A stretch of 49,213 nucleotides of DNA. It comes from an uncultured Prevotella sp. (GTDB lineage: Bacteria > Bacteroidota > Bacteroidia > Bacteroidales > Bacteroidaceae). Below the pieces are notes generated by a model. That model was given only the letters and a program-made list of their open reading frames with translations, ran no database searches and was not told the origin of the DNA. The DNA is taken from assembly GCA_900314195.1 (NCBI GenBank), contig OMUH01000006.1, positions 1-49,213 of the forward strand, read 5' to 3'. The translations under genes and the position numbers were made by a program. This document shows, one piece after another, positions 41,309 through 49,213 of the stretch; position 1 is the stretch's first letter, and each line of letters opens with the position of its first letter.

Positions 41309-42767
41309 ACTCATTGCCAAGACTTTTATGGGCCTGGAGCAGGTTTTGGCTCAGGAGCTCACACAATTGGGTGCCAACAACGTGCAGATAGGTCGCAGAA
41401 TGGTGTCATTCACGGGCAACAAGGAAATGATGTATCGCGCTAACTTTCAACTTCACACAGCACTGCGCATTCTGAAACCGATTGCACACTTCAAGGCAAA
41501 ATCGGCAGAAGACATGTACGATGCCGTTAAGAAGATAGACTGGAGCAAATATCTTGACAATAAAAAGACCTTTTCTGTTGACTCGGTTGTCTATTCCGAA
41601 GAATTCAGAAACTCAAGGTTTGTAACCTACAAGGTTAAGGATGCCATAGTTGACTGGTTCCGCGAGAAGACAGGCACAAGGCCGAACATAAGCATTACAA
41701 ATCCGGACATAAGATTCAACATTCACATAGCCGGCGACGATGCCACGCTGAGCCTTGACTCAAGCGGTGAGAGCCTGCACCGGCGGGGATACAGACAGGA
41801 AAACGTAGAAGCACCGCTCAACGAGGTACTTGCTGCCGGAATGATTATGATGACGGGATGGCACGGTGAGAAAGACTTCATTGACCCTATGTGCGGATCG
41901 GGCACACTGCTCATTGAGGCCGCACTTATTGCACGGAACATTTCGCCGGGGGTGTTCAGAAAGGAATTCGCCTTTGAGAAATGGCCGGACTTTGACAAGG
42001 ATCTCTTTGACGAGATATATAACGACGACTCGCAGGAAAAAGAGTTCCAGCACCATATCTATGGCTACGACATAGACATGAAAGCTGTCAACACAGCACG
42101 GATAAACGTTAGGGCTGCCGGAATGAGCAAGGACATAACCGTTGAGCAGGCCGACATAAAAGACTTCAAACAACCGGCCGAGAAGAGCATCATAGTTACC
42201 AATCCGCCATACGGCGAGCGCATCTCAACGCCTAATCTGCTCGGGACATACAAAACTATAGGTGAAAGACTAAAACATGCTTTTGCCGGCAACGAGGCAT
42301 GGATACTAAGCTATCGCGAGGAATGCTTCGAGCAAATAGGCCTGAAACCTTCCATAAAAATACCACTTTACAATGGTTCTCTTGAATGCGAGTTCCGCAA
42401 ATACACCATCTTCGACGGCAAGATGAAGGAGTTCCGTCATGACGGTGGCATAGTAAAGACCGATGAGGAAAAACGCGAGATGTCGCAAAAGCACAGGTTC
42501 AAGAAGAACCGTGACTTTAAGAAGCGCATTGACGCTGAGGAAGAAAACGAAGAGGGCGACATTCGGACATTCGTGTTCCACAAGCCTGATTTCAGCCTCT
42601 TTGACAAGAAATCGGGCGACAGAAAAGGATTCAGGGAAAAGGGACGGCGCAGCCGGGACAATGAGAACTTCGGACGGCGCAGGGACGACTCACGGAAAGG
42701 ACGTGACCGCAACGGCCGCGACGAGAGACGCCGCAGACAGAAGCCCGATTTCTATGACGAAGAATAG
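41292..42767 (+). CDS. THUMP-domain 23S rRNA guanine-N2 methyltransferase-like (RlmL type)
   Basis: This 491-aa SAM-dependent RNA methyltransferase is similar to the N-terminal half of E. coli RlmL (m2G2445 of 23S rRNA). A THUMP RNA-binding domain spans about residues 45-155. The Rossmann catalytic domain carries DFIDPMCGSGTLLIEAAL, GYDIDMKAVNTARINVRAAG and the N-P-P-Y motif in IIVTNPPYGERIS. The last 100 residues are strongly basic and low-complexity (many Arg, Lys, Asp and Gly), probably a disordered RNA-binding tail. The ATG at 41292 overlaps the cysE stop by 17 nt, implying coupled translation. The exact target nucleotide is inferred from family. Confidence 0.9.
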   Translation: MEQEFELIAKTFMGLEQVLAQELTQLGANNVQIGRRMVSFTGNKEMMYRANFQLHTALRILKPIAHFKAKSAEDMYDAVKKIDWSKYLDNKKTFSVDSVVYSEEFRNSRFVTYKVKDAIVDWFREKTGTRPNISITNPDIRFNIHIAGDDATLSLDSSGESLHRRGYRQENVEAPLNEVLAAGMIMMTGWHGEKDFIDPMCGSGTLLIEAALIARNISPGVFRKEFAFEKWPDFDKDLFDEIYNDDSQEKEFQHHIYGYDIDMKAVNTARINVRAAGMSKDITVEQADIKDFKQPAEKSIIVTNPPYGERISTPNLLGTYKTIGERLKHAFAGNEAWILSYREECFEQIGLKPSIKIPLYNGSLECEFRKYTIFDGKMKEFRHDGGIVKTDEEKREMSQKHRFKKNRDFKKRIDAEEENEEGDIRTFVFHKPDFSLFDKKSGDRKGFREKGRRSRDNENFGRRRDDSRKGRDRNGRDERRRRQKPDFYDEE

Positions 42768-42786
42768 ACGAAGAACAACCCATACA

Positions 42787-44898
42787 ATGAATAAATTATA
42801 TGTTTTTCTGCTTTTGCTCATGCCGCTAATCGCTAATGCGCAGGGCGCTAAGTCATTTACGCTCGAAGACTTGAATTTCGGAGGGACGAATTACAAGAAC
42901 ATGACCCCCGAAAACAGACAAACCATCTGGTGGGGAGACAGGCTCGTGAGAGTTAGTGATGACAAATGCACTTTAATAAACAAGGCAACGGGTAAAGAGA
43001 ACCCGCTGATAACCCTTAGCCAGATTAAGGCCATCAAAGGAGCCGGGGACATTGCGTCACTTGCTGATGTCTCTTTCCCTATAATAGACAAACCGGTTGT
43101 AAAAATCGGAACAAAGCTTATTGACTGGGTGGCTAAGACCGTCAAGGAAGACGAGACACCGCGCGCATATCATGACAATTACCAATTGTTTGTTAAAGAC
43201 AAGAAGGGCGAGCACAGGCTGTCTATTGACGGAAGCAGAGATATTCTTTACGGTACAAGCGTACACCGTGATGAGTTCGGCATTTCAGGCGGATTGTTCT
43301 GGAACGACGACCATAGCAGACTTGCTTTCTACAGAATGGATCAGAGCATGGTGACCGACTATCCGCTGGTAAACATTCCTGATGTTGATTTTGTACCGAA
43401 AAGCGGACAGAGCAGAATAGCAACACCGGCACCAGAGAAATATCCTATGGCCGGTGAGAAGTCGCATAAGGTGTATATTGGCATATACGAAGTAAAAACA
43501 GGCAACATATTGTATCTTGAAACCGGTGACCCGACAGACAAATATTATACCAACATTGCCTGGGGCCCCGACGGGAAGACTCTTTATGTGTTTGAGCTGA
43601 ACAGAGACCAGAACGACTGCCGGCTGGTAAGCTACAACACCGATGACGGAAAGAAAATAAAAGAGCTGTACCGCGAGACTGACGACAAATATGTTGAGCC
43701 GCAGCATCCGATACAGTTCCTGCCGTGGGACAAGTCAAAGTTCATAATGCAGAGCCAGAAAGACGGCTATAACCACATATATCTGTTTTCTGCCGACGGG
43801 CAGGAGCTCAAACAGATTACTTCAGGCAAATGGGTGGTGATGGAAGTGCTCGGTTTTTACAAGAAAAGGCATTCCATCGTCTACGCATCTAATGAACTGA
43901 GCCCGTTGCAAAGAAACATATTCGTTGTTGACGTTGAAACTGGGAAGAGAGCTCTTATGGATGACAGCGGAAGCGGATGGCACCAGGCTACACTGAGCTA
44001 TAGCGGACAGTATATCTATGACAGCTATCAGACTCCTGACACTCCGCGGAAAATTGCCGTGGTGAATATAGAAAACGGCAAGCACACAAAATATTTCTAT
44101 GCTCCAGACCCGTGGCGCGATTATAACGTGCCGGCCTATGAGTGCGGAACACTGAAAGCCGCTGACGGAAAGACGGATCTTTATTACAGAATGGTAAAGC
44201 CTGTCAACTTTGACAAGAACAAGAAATATCCGGCTATTGTATATGTATACGGCGGACCGCATGCACACAACGTTGACGCACGGTGGCATTACGGCTCACG
44301 CGGATGGGAGACATATATGGCACAAAACGGATACCTTCTGTTCATTCTCGACAACAGAGGCTCCGAAAACAGAGGCAAGGAGTTTGAACAAGTCACCTTC
44401 AGACAGCTCGGACAGGAAGAGATGAAAGACCAGATGAAAGGCGTTGACTTTCTGTGCTCGCTGCCGTATGTTGACAAGAACAAAATAGGTGTGCACGGAT
44501 GGAGCTTCGGCGGGTTTATGACCATCTCACTGATGACGAACTATCCTGACGTGTTCAAAGTTGGCGTAGCCGGCGGACCGGTGATAGACTGGAAATGGTA
44601 TGAGGTGATGTACGGTGAAAGATATATGGACACACCGCAGGCCAATCCGGAGGGATATGCAAAGACAAGTCTGCTGAGCAAAGCAAAGAACCTGAAGGGA
44701 AAGCTGCAAATCATTATCGGGCTTAATGACCCCGTAGTGGTGCCGCAGCATGCTTATACATTCCTGAAAGCATGCATTGCGGCAGGCACACAGCCGGACT
44801 TTTTCGTTTACCCGGGAGAACCGCACAACATGCGCGGACACCAGAGCGAACATCTGCACGAGAGAATTTCACAATATTTCTTTGATTATCTAAAATAA
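42787..44898 (+). CDS. S9 family peptidase, dipeptidyl-peptidase IV-like
   Basis: This 703-aa exported serine peptidase starts at ATG 42787 ([10 protein letters not shown]) and has a signal peptide ending near NAQG (about residue 19); longer in-frame readings would run back through the preceding gene. A beta-propeller domain (about 45-440) precedes the alpha/beta-hydrolase domain. The triad is S573 in GWSFGGF, D648 in GLNDPV and H680 in [13 protein letters not shown]-type enzymes release X-Pro or X-Ala dipeptides, fitting a peptide-using anaerobe. The double-Glu loop of classical DPP IV is not evident; the corresponding place seems to read HRDEFGI, so specificity is uncertain. It lies 19 nt after the methyltransferase gene and 10 nt before purD. 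Confidence 0.9.
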   Translation: MNKLYVFLLLLMPLIANAQGAKSFTLEDLNFGGTNYKNMTPENRQTIWWGDRLVRVSDDKCTLINKATGKENPLITLSQIKAIKGAGDIASLADVSFPIIDKPVVKIGTKLIDWVAKTVKEDETPRAYHDNYQLFVKDKKGEHRLSIDGSRDILYGTSVHRDEFGISGGLFWNDDHSRLAFYRMDQSMVTDYPLVNIPDVDFVPKSGQSRIATPAPEKYPMAGEKSHKVYIGIYEVKTGNILYLETGDPTDKYYTNIAWGPDGKTLYVFELNRDQNDCRLVSYNTDDGKKIKELYRETDDKYVEPQHPIQFLPWDKSKFIMQSQKDGYNHIYLFSADGQELKQITSGKWVVMEVLGFYKKRHSIVYASNELSPLQRNIFVVDVETGKRALMDDSGSGWHQATLSYSGQYIYDSYQTPDTPRKIAVVNIENGKHTKYFYAPDPWRDYNVPAYECGTLKAADGKTDLYYRMVKPVNFDKNKKYPAIVYVYGGPHAHNVDARWHYGSRGWETYMAQNGYLLFILDNRGSENRGKEFEQVTFRQLGQEEMKDQMKGVDFLCSLPYVDKNKIGVHGWSFGGFMTISLMTNYPDVFKVGVAGGPVIDWKWYEVMYGERYMDTPQANPEGYAKTSLLSKAKNLKGKLQIIIGLNDPVVVPQHAYTFLKACIAAGTQPDFFVYPGEPHNMRGHQSEHLHERISQYFFDYLK

Positions 44899-44908
44899 GC
44901 TCAAACAA

Positions 44909-46186
44909 ATGGCTGATAAAAATATATTATTAATTGGCAATGGCGGACGTGAACATGCCATGGCATGGAAGATTGCACAAAGTCCGAAAGTAAAGAAACT
45001 ATACATAGCACCGGGAAATGCAGGAACAGCATCAGCAGGCGAGAATGTAGACATTGCTGTTGACGATTTCGACAAACTGAAAGAATTTGCTGTCAGCAAC
45101 AATATAGACATGGTTGTCGTTGGTCCGGAAGTACCGCTGGTAAAAGGCATATATGACAGTTTTAAAAGCGACAAGCGCACTGCCGATATTGCCGTGATAG
45201 GCCCGACGAAGGAGGGCGCGCAGCTTGAAGGCTCAAAAGATTTCGCCAAGCACTTTATGATGCGTCACAACATTCCGACAGCAGCTTACAAGACTTTTAC
45301 GCCGGATACGCTCGAAGAAGGCATAAAATTTCTTGAAACGATAAAACCGCCTTATGTCTTGAAAGCTGACGGATTGGCTGCCGGCAAGGGAGTGCTGATA
45401 ATTGACAATCTTGATGAAGCAAAGAAAGAGCTGAAAAGCATGCTCGACGGAATGTTCGGCAGCGCAAGCGCAAAAGTGGTCATAGAGGAATTCCTAAGCG
45501 GCATAGAGTGCTCTGTTTTCGTGCTCACAGACGGCAATCACTATAAGATTCTGCCTGAAGCAAAAGACTATAAACGAATAGGAGAGCATGATACCGGACT
45601 GAACACCGGCGGCATGGGAAGCGTAAGCCCTGTTCCATTTGCTACGAAAGAATGGATGGACAAGGTTGAGCAGAGAATTATCAAGCCGACTGTAGAAGGC
45701 CTTAAAGCTGACGGAATAACATACAAAGGCTTCATCTTCTTCGGACTTATCAACGTCAAGGGCGACCCGATGGTCATTGAATATAACTGCCGCATGGGCG
45801 ACCCGGAGACAGAAAGTGTGATGCTCAGACTGAAAAGTGACATCGTCGACTTGTTTGACGGCGTGGAAAACGGAGACCTGGACAAGAGAAACATAGAATT
45901 TGACGACCGTGCAGCCGTATGTGTAATGCTTGTCAGCGGCGGCTATCCTGAAAAATATGTGAAAGGATACCCTATTACTGGGCTTGACGATATTAAAGAC
46001 AGCATCGTCTTCCACAGTGGCACAGCGCTGAAGGACGGACAGGTGGTGACAAACGGCGGACGTGTCATCGCAGTGTCCAGTTATGGCAAAGACAAAGACG
46101 AGGCATTGAAGAAAAGCTTTGAGAACGCAAAGAAAATTAATTTTAAAGACAAATATTTCAGAGGTGACATAGGCCAGGACCTGTAA
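44909..46186 (+). CDS. purD: Phosphoribosylamine--glycine ligase
   Basis: This 425-aa ATP-grasp enzyme of purine synthesis joins glycine to 5-phosphoribosylamine. Diagnostic segments are [15 protein letters not shown] at the N-terminus, [28 protein letters not shown] for ATP binding, [17 protein letters not shown], and [12 protein letters not shown] with the metal-binding residues. The length is typical. It begins 10 nt after the S9 peptidase, so it probably shares that transcript despite the unrelated pathway. Confidence 0.97.
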   Translation: MADKNILLIGNGGREHAMAWKIAQSPKVKKLYIAPGNAGTASAGENVDIAVDDFDKLKEFAVSNNIDMVVVGPEVPLVKGIYDSFKSDKRTADIAVIGPTKEGAQLEGSKDFAKHFMMRHNIPTAAYKTFTPDTLEEGIKFLETIKPPYVLKADGLAAGKGVLIIDNLDEAKKELKSMLDGMFGSASAKVVIEEFLSGIECSVFVLTDGNHYKILPEAKDYKRIGEHDTGLNTGGMGSVSPVPFATKEWMDKVEQRIIKPTVEGLKADGITYKGFIFFGLINVKGDPMVIEYNCRMGDPETESVMLRLKSDIVDLFDGVENGDLDKRNIEFDDRAAVCVMLVSGGYPEKYVKGYPITGLDDIKDSIVFHSGTALKDGQVVTNGGRVIAVSSYGKDKDEALKKSFENAKKINFKDKYFRGDIGQDL

Positions 46187-46225
46187 AATCATCTTAATAA
46201 AATATTAATCAGAACACACGCAAAA

Positions 46226-46277
46226 CTTTCCCAAAGAGACAACGCCATTTGTTTAGTGCTGTTTTCTTTGGGAAAGT
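46226..46277. promoter_or_regulatory. 13-bp perfect inverted repeat in the purD-membrane protein spacer
   Basis: ACTTTCCCAAAGA (46226-46238) and TCTTTGGGAAAGT (46265-46277) are exact reverse complements with a 26-nt loop. It begins 40 nt after the purD stop and ends 14 nt before the next ATG (46292). The weak T content after it (TCGTTTAATATT) leaves open terminator, attenuator or operator roles. Confidence 0.6.
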
Positions 46278-46291
46278 CGTTTAATATTACC

Positions 46292-47227
46292 ATGGAGCAC
46301 AGAAAAAAAATACAGCATGTTTGCGCGACAAGCCGGTACGCACTGCCGGTAACATTGATTTACAGTGTACTGATGCTGTTGCCGGCGATAGGAATAAATA
46401 TTGCAAATCAGGTTTTGGCATTCTTATTGATTACTGTAGCCACATTCCTGATGGTCGAGCTGAACAACAGAAACGCACTGATCAGAATTTACAGTCGAAT
46501 GGTTTCATGCTCATTCCTCGTGCTGATGATGATGTCAAGGTTCCTGCTTGGTGATTATAGGAACGGAATTGTTGCTGTCGGCATTATCGTGGCTTATCTT
46601 ATTCTCTTCAAAGCTTATCAGGACAAACAGTCTATGGGGCTTATGTTCTACGCTTCCGTCATAATCGGTTTCACGTCGTTCGCATGGATACAGGTTCTTG
46701 TTTTCATGCCGGTTATCTGGATTTTCTCAATATTCAACCTGCAATGCATGTCTGTAAGGTCATGGATTGCCTCCATTCTCGGCGTCACTCTTCCTTATTG
46801 GCTTGTGATTGGGGGCAGCTATCTGAACGGAACAACAACGGTAGTAATAGCAAGATGCCTGGCACAACTGCATACGGCTCATGGTATGGTCATTACCGGT
46901 CTGGACATACACAAACTTGTTTCGCTGACATGGATTGCCATACTCGCACTGACCGGAACAATACATTTTCTAAGGCACAGCTACAACGATTCCATTCATG
47001 TAAGAATGCTGTTCGAGATATTCATATTCACAGGAATGTGCACACTGGTAATGATATTATTCTCACCTGAATATTTCGAGCCACTGCTGACTGTATTGAT
47101 AATAAACGTAAGTCCGCTTATATCGCATTATATGACCTTGACAAACACAAAAATAACAAATATTAGCTTCTACTTCATTGTTGCCATAACAATTTTCATT
47201 ACCATATTCAACACATGGACTCTCTAA
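46292..47227 (+). CDS. Polytopic inner-membrane protein of unknown function
   Basis: I do not recognise this 311-aa protein. It is strongly hydrophobic with about eight to ten predicted membrane helices and only short loops. The start is ATG 46292 (MEHRKKIQ), giving a basic cytosolic N-terminus; an in-frame GTG 12 codons upstream lies inside a hairpin and is less likely. No catalytic or transport motif is visible. Segments such as FLMVELNNRNALIRIYSR look conserved in character. Its 3' end overlaps the DedA-like gene by 13 nt, so the two are co-translated and may act together in the membrane. Confidence 0.75.
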   Translation: MEHRKKIQHVCATSRYALPVTLIYSVLMLLPAIGINIANQVLAFLLITVATFLMVELNNRNALIRIYSRMVSCSFLVLMMMSRFLLGDYRNGIVAVGIIVAYLILFKAYQDKQSMGLMFYASVIIGFTSFAWIQVLVFMPVIWIFSIFNLQCMSVRSWIASILGVTLPYWLVIGGSYLNGTTTVVIARCLAQLHTAHGMVITGLDIHKLVSLTWIAILALTGTIHFLRHSYNDSIHVRMLFEIFIFTGMCTLVMILFSPEYFEPLLTVLIINVSPLISHYMTLTNTKITNISFYFIVAITIFITIFNTWTL

Positions 47228-47670
47228 ACGTTATTCTGTCTGACTGGGGATATTGGGGAATGCTAATAGCTGCATTCCTGGCCGGCAGTTTCTTCCCGTT
47301 CAGCAGTGAAGCTGTAATGCTGGCTCTGCTGGCAGCAGGCCTGAACCCGGTGAAGCTTGTTATATTCGGCAGCATAGGAAACATTGCCGGTTCTATGTTC
47401 AACTATGGAGTAGGATGGTTAGGCATGGAATGGATACAGAAGATACTTCGCGTGAAGGCAGAATCACTTGAAAAAGCACAGAGATTCATGAGCGGACACG
47501 GCGCGTGGATGGGATTTTTTGCTTTCCTGCCTATAATCGGGTCGGCTATTACTATTTGTCTTGGACTGACACATGCCAACATCATCATATCGTTTATAAG
47601 CATATCAATAGGAAAAATATTACGCTACACAATATTAATAGGCATTGTGTGCGGAGCTTTTCAATTATAG
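47215..47670 (+). CDS. DedA/VTT-domain small membrane protein (YqaA-like)
   Basis: This 151-aa membrane protein has the reentrant-helix pattern of the DedA/VTT (SNARE-associated) superfamily: AAFLAGSFFPFSSEAVMLAL near residue 20, FGSIGNIAGSMFNYGVGWLG, and FFAFLPIIGSAITICLGLTH with a Pro-Gly core. DedA relatives are linked to lipid-carrier flipping and proton-driven membrane homeostasis; the specific role of the YqaA group is not settled. The start ATG at 47215 overlaps the upstream membrane-protein gene by 13 nt. Confidence 0.85.
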   Translation: MDSLNVILSDWGYWGMLIAAFLAGSFFPFSSEAVMLALLAAGLNPVKLVIFGSIGNIAGSMFNYGVGWLGMEWIQKILRVKAESLEKAQRFMSGHGAWMGFFAFLPIIGSAITICLGLTHANIIISFISISIGKILRYTILIGIVCGAFQL

Positions 47671-47782
47671 AAAAACAAGCAAAAAAGAACAAACAAGCTT
47701 TTACGAATGTGAAAAAACGCTGTTTATTTGTTCTTTTTTAACAAAAAACGCAATTCTTTTTTCAAGTTTTGATAAGATTGAG

Positions 47783-47790
47783 TATATTTG
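47783..47790 (+). promoter_or_regulatory. Candidate -7 element for the inositol phosphate synthase gene
   Basis: TATATTTG matches TAnnTTTG, 37 nt before the ATG at 47828, giving a leader of about 30 nt. A poly-T stretch lies at 47736-47740 and 47757-47762 upstream. Confidence 0.5.
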
Positions 47791-47827
47791 CATAATTCTA
47801 ATCACTAAACTTATAACAATAACAATT

Positions 47828-49138
47828 ATGAACGAAAAAATCTCAGTGAAACCTGCAGATGGAAAACTTGGAATCTTAGTGGTAGGCTGTGGAGCCGTGT
47901 CAACAACATTCATGACCGGTGTTCTTATGGCCAGAAAAGGACTGGCAAAACCAATCGGTTCAATGACTCAATACGACAAGATACGTGTCGGAAAGGGTGA
48001 GAACAAGAAATACCTTCATTACAAGGATATAGTGCCTTTGGCAAAATTGGATGACATCGTATTCGGAACATGGGATGTTTATCCGCAAAACGCATATCAG
48101 GCAGCTGTTTATGCAGAAGTGCTAAAGGCAAAAGACATAGAGCCTGTACGCGATGAGCTTGAGAAGATTGTGCCTATGAAGGCTGCCTTTGACAAGAACT
48201 ACGCTAAGCGGCTCGACGGAGACAACGTCAAAGACTGCGCAACAAGATGGGATATGGCTAATGCCCTCATAGAAGACATTAAAAACTTCAAAAAGACTAA
48301 TAATCTGTCGCGCTGTGTTGTGATCTGGGCCGCATCAACAGAAATATACGTACCATACGATGAGAAATACCATAATACTGTAGCTCAGCTTGAGAAGGCC
48401 ATGAAGGATGATGACCGTGAGCATATAGCACCGTCAATGTGCTATGCATACGCAGCACTGACAGAAGGCTGCCCGTTCATCATGGGTGCTCCCTGCACAT
48501 GCGTGGACATACCTGCTATGTGGGAACTTGCCGACAAGACCAAGGTGCCAATTTGCGGCAAGGACTTCAAGACCGGCCAGACTCTCGTGAAATCAGGTTT
48601 CGCTCCGATACTCAAAGTGAGAAACTTAGGATTGAGCGGATGGTTCTCTACAAACATCCTTGGCAACAGAGACGGACTTGTGCTGGATGAACCTGCAAAC
48701 TTCCACACAAAAGAGGTTAGTAAGCTGTCTACTCTTGAGACAATCCTTAAGAAAGAAGACCAGCCTGATCTTTATGGCAATATCTATCATAAGGTCAGAA
48801 TTAATTACTATCCTCCACGCAACGACAACAAGGAAGGCTGGGACAACATAGACATCTTCGGCTGGATGGGTTATCCTATGCAGATAAAGATAGACTTCCT
48901 TTGCCGCGACTCTATTCTCGCTGCTCCGCTGCTGCTTGACCTGACGCTTCTTATGGACCTTGCACAGCGTGCCGGAAGATACGGCATACAGCGTTTCCTG
49001 AGCTTCTTCCTCAAGAGCCCGATGCACGACTATACAAAAGGCGAAGAGGCTGTTAACAACCTGTTCGACCAGTATGTAATGCTGAAAAACGCCATAAGAG
49101 AAATGGGCGGATATGAAGCAGATGAAGAAATTGACTAA
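47828..49138 (+). CDS. myo-inositol-1(3)-phosphate synthase
   Basis: This 436-aa NAD-dependent cytosolic enzyme converts glucose 6-phosphate to inositol 3-phosphate. It starts at ATG 47828 (MNEKISVKP); an in-frame upstream extension overlaps the DedA-like gene and the promoter and is rejected. The nucleotide-binding loop ILVVGCGAVSTTFMTGVL is at the N-terminus. Other family marks are CVVIWAASTEIY, GAPCTCVDIPAMWELA, CGKDFKTGQTLVKSGF and WFSTNILGNRDG. In gut Bacteroidetes this enzyme supplies inositol phosphate for phosphatidylinositol-type and sphingolipid-type lipids, with partner genes usually downstream; here those would lie beyond the window. Confidence 0.95.
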   Translation: MNEKISVKPADGKLGILVVGCGAVSTTFMTGVLMARKGLAKPIGSMTQYDKIRVGKGENKKYLHYKDIVPLAKLDDIVFGTWDVYPQNAYQAAVYAEVLKAKDIEPVRDELEKIVPMKAAFDKNYAKRLDGDNVKDCATRWDMANALIEDIKNFKKTNNLSRCVVIWAASTEIYVPYDEKYHNTVAQLEKAMKDDDREHIAPSMCYAYAALTEGCPFIMGAPCTCVDIPAMWELADKTKVPICGKDFKTGQTLVKSGFAPILKVRNLGLSGWFSTNILGNRDGLVLDEPANFHTKEVSKLSTLETILKKEDQPDLYGNIYHKVRINYYPPRNDNKEGWDNIDIFGWMGYPMQIKIDFLCRDSILAAPLLLDLTLLMDLAQRAGRYGIQRFLSFFLKSPMHDYTKGEEAVNNLFDQYVMLKNAIREMGGYEADEEID

Positions 49139-49213
49139 TTGGAATAATACATAAACTGGGCGCACTAGCAAATCCATGTGGATAATTTAACGCTTTCACC
49201 GCTTGAATTGAAT

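Noticed and set aside
42463-42786. Upstream in-frame extension of the S9 peptidase
   Set aside because: It overlaps the RNA methyltransferase tail in another frame; the ATG at 42787 starts a clear signal peptide.
47645-47827. Upstream in-frame extension of the inositol phosphate synthase
   Set aside because: It runs through the DedA-like stop and the promoter; the conserved protein begins at 47828.

Overview
The window reads as chromosomal core-genome DNA from an anaerobic member of the Bacteroidales, most likely Prevotella or a close relative. The evidence is lineage-typical families (DUF4494, DUF4491, DUF4836, DUF5715, an Oar-type TonB-dependent receptor), a fused NuoCD inside an 11-subunit Nuo operon, and AT-rich gaps whose upstream regions carry the Bacteroidetes -7 hexamer-like element TAnnTTTG. 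I see no prophage, insertion sequence, CRISPR array, rRNA or tRNA. Species-level placement is inference.

Layout. 1-3.5 kb: yggS and a DUF4494 gene (minus), a DUF5715 gene (plus), and a BadF-type sugar kinase (minus). 3.5-9.3 kb (plus): an MscS-type channel, the Kdo pathway pair kdsA-kdsD, and an exported phospholipase-D-like protein. 9.3-23.4 kb (all minus): two small winged-helix proteins, aspS, a TIGR01212 radical SAM gene, an Oar-like TonB receptor, a two-gene ABC transporter, and a likely operon of a nucleoside MFS permease, a DUF151 nuclease-like gene, rsmE and a DUF4836 lipoprotein. 23.6-33.9 kb (minus): nuoA-B-CD-H-I-J-K-L-M-N, with no nuoE, nuoF or nuoG. 34.4-49.1 kb (plus): manA, DUF4491, a 1424-residue 2-hydroxyacyl-CoA dehydratase activase fusion, cysE, a THUMP-domain RNA methyltransferase, an S9 peptidase, purD, a membrane protein, a DedA-like protein and myo-inositol-phosphate synthase.

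Functions. Themes are the cell envelope (Kdo supply for lipopolysaccharide, phospholipid head-group chemistry, inositol phosphate for inositol lipids, outer-membrane import), anaerobic electron transport (a complex I lacking its NADH-oxidising module, and an iron-sulfur activase), and translation or RNA modification (aspS, rsmE, RlmL-like).

No clear-cut novel multi-gene system is evident. The most unusual items are small-scale. A two-palindrome repeat with identical 44-bp spacing occurs in two intergenic regions. A perfect 20-bp tandem duplication copies the kdsA translation start. A 12-bp minisatellite lies inside a lipoprotein signal sequence. A degenerate array of about 23-bp units lies upstream of an ABC ATPase that has unusual catalytic motifs. 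Nested palindromes lie upstream of a histone-H1-like small protein. All functional assignments come from motif recognition by eye; no database search was run.
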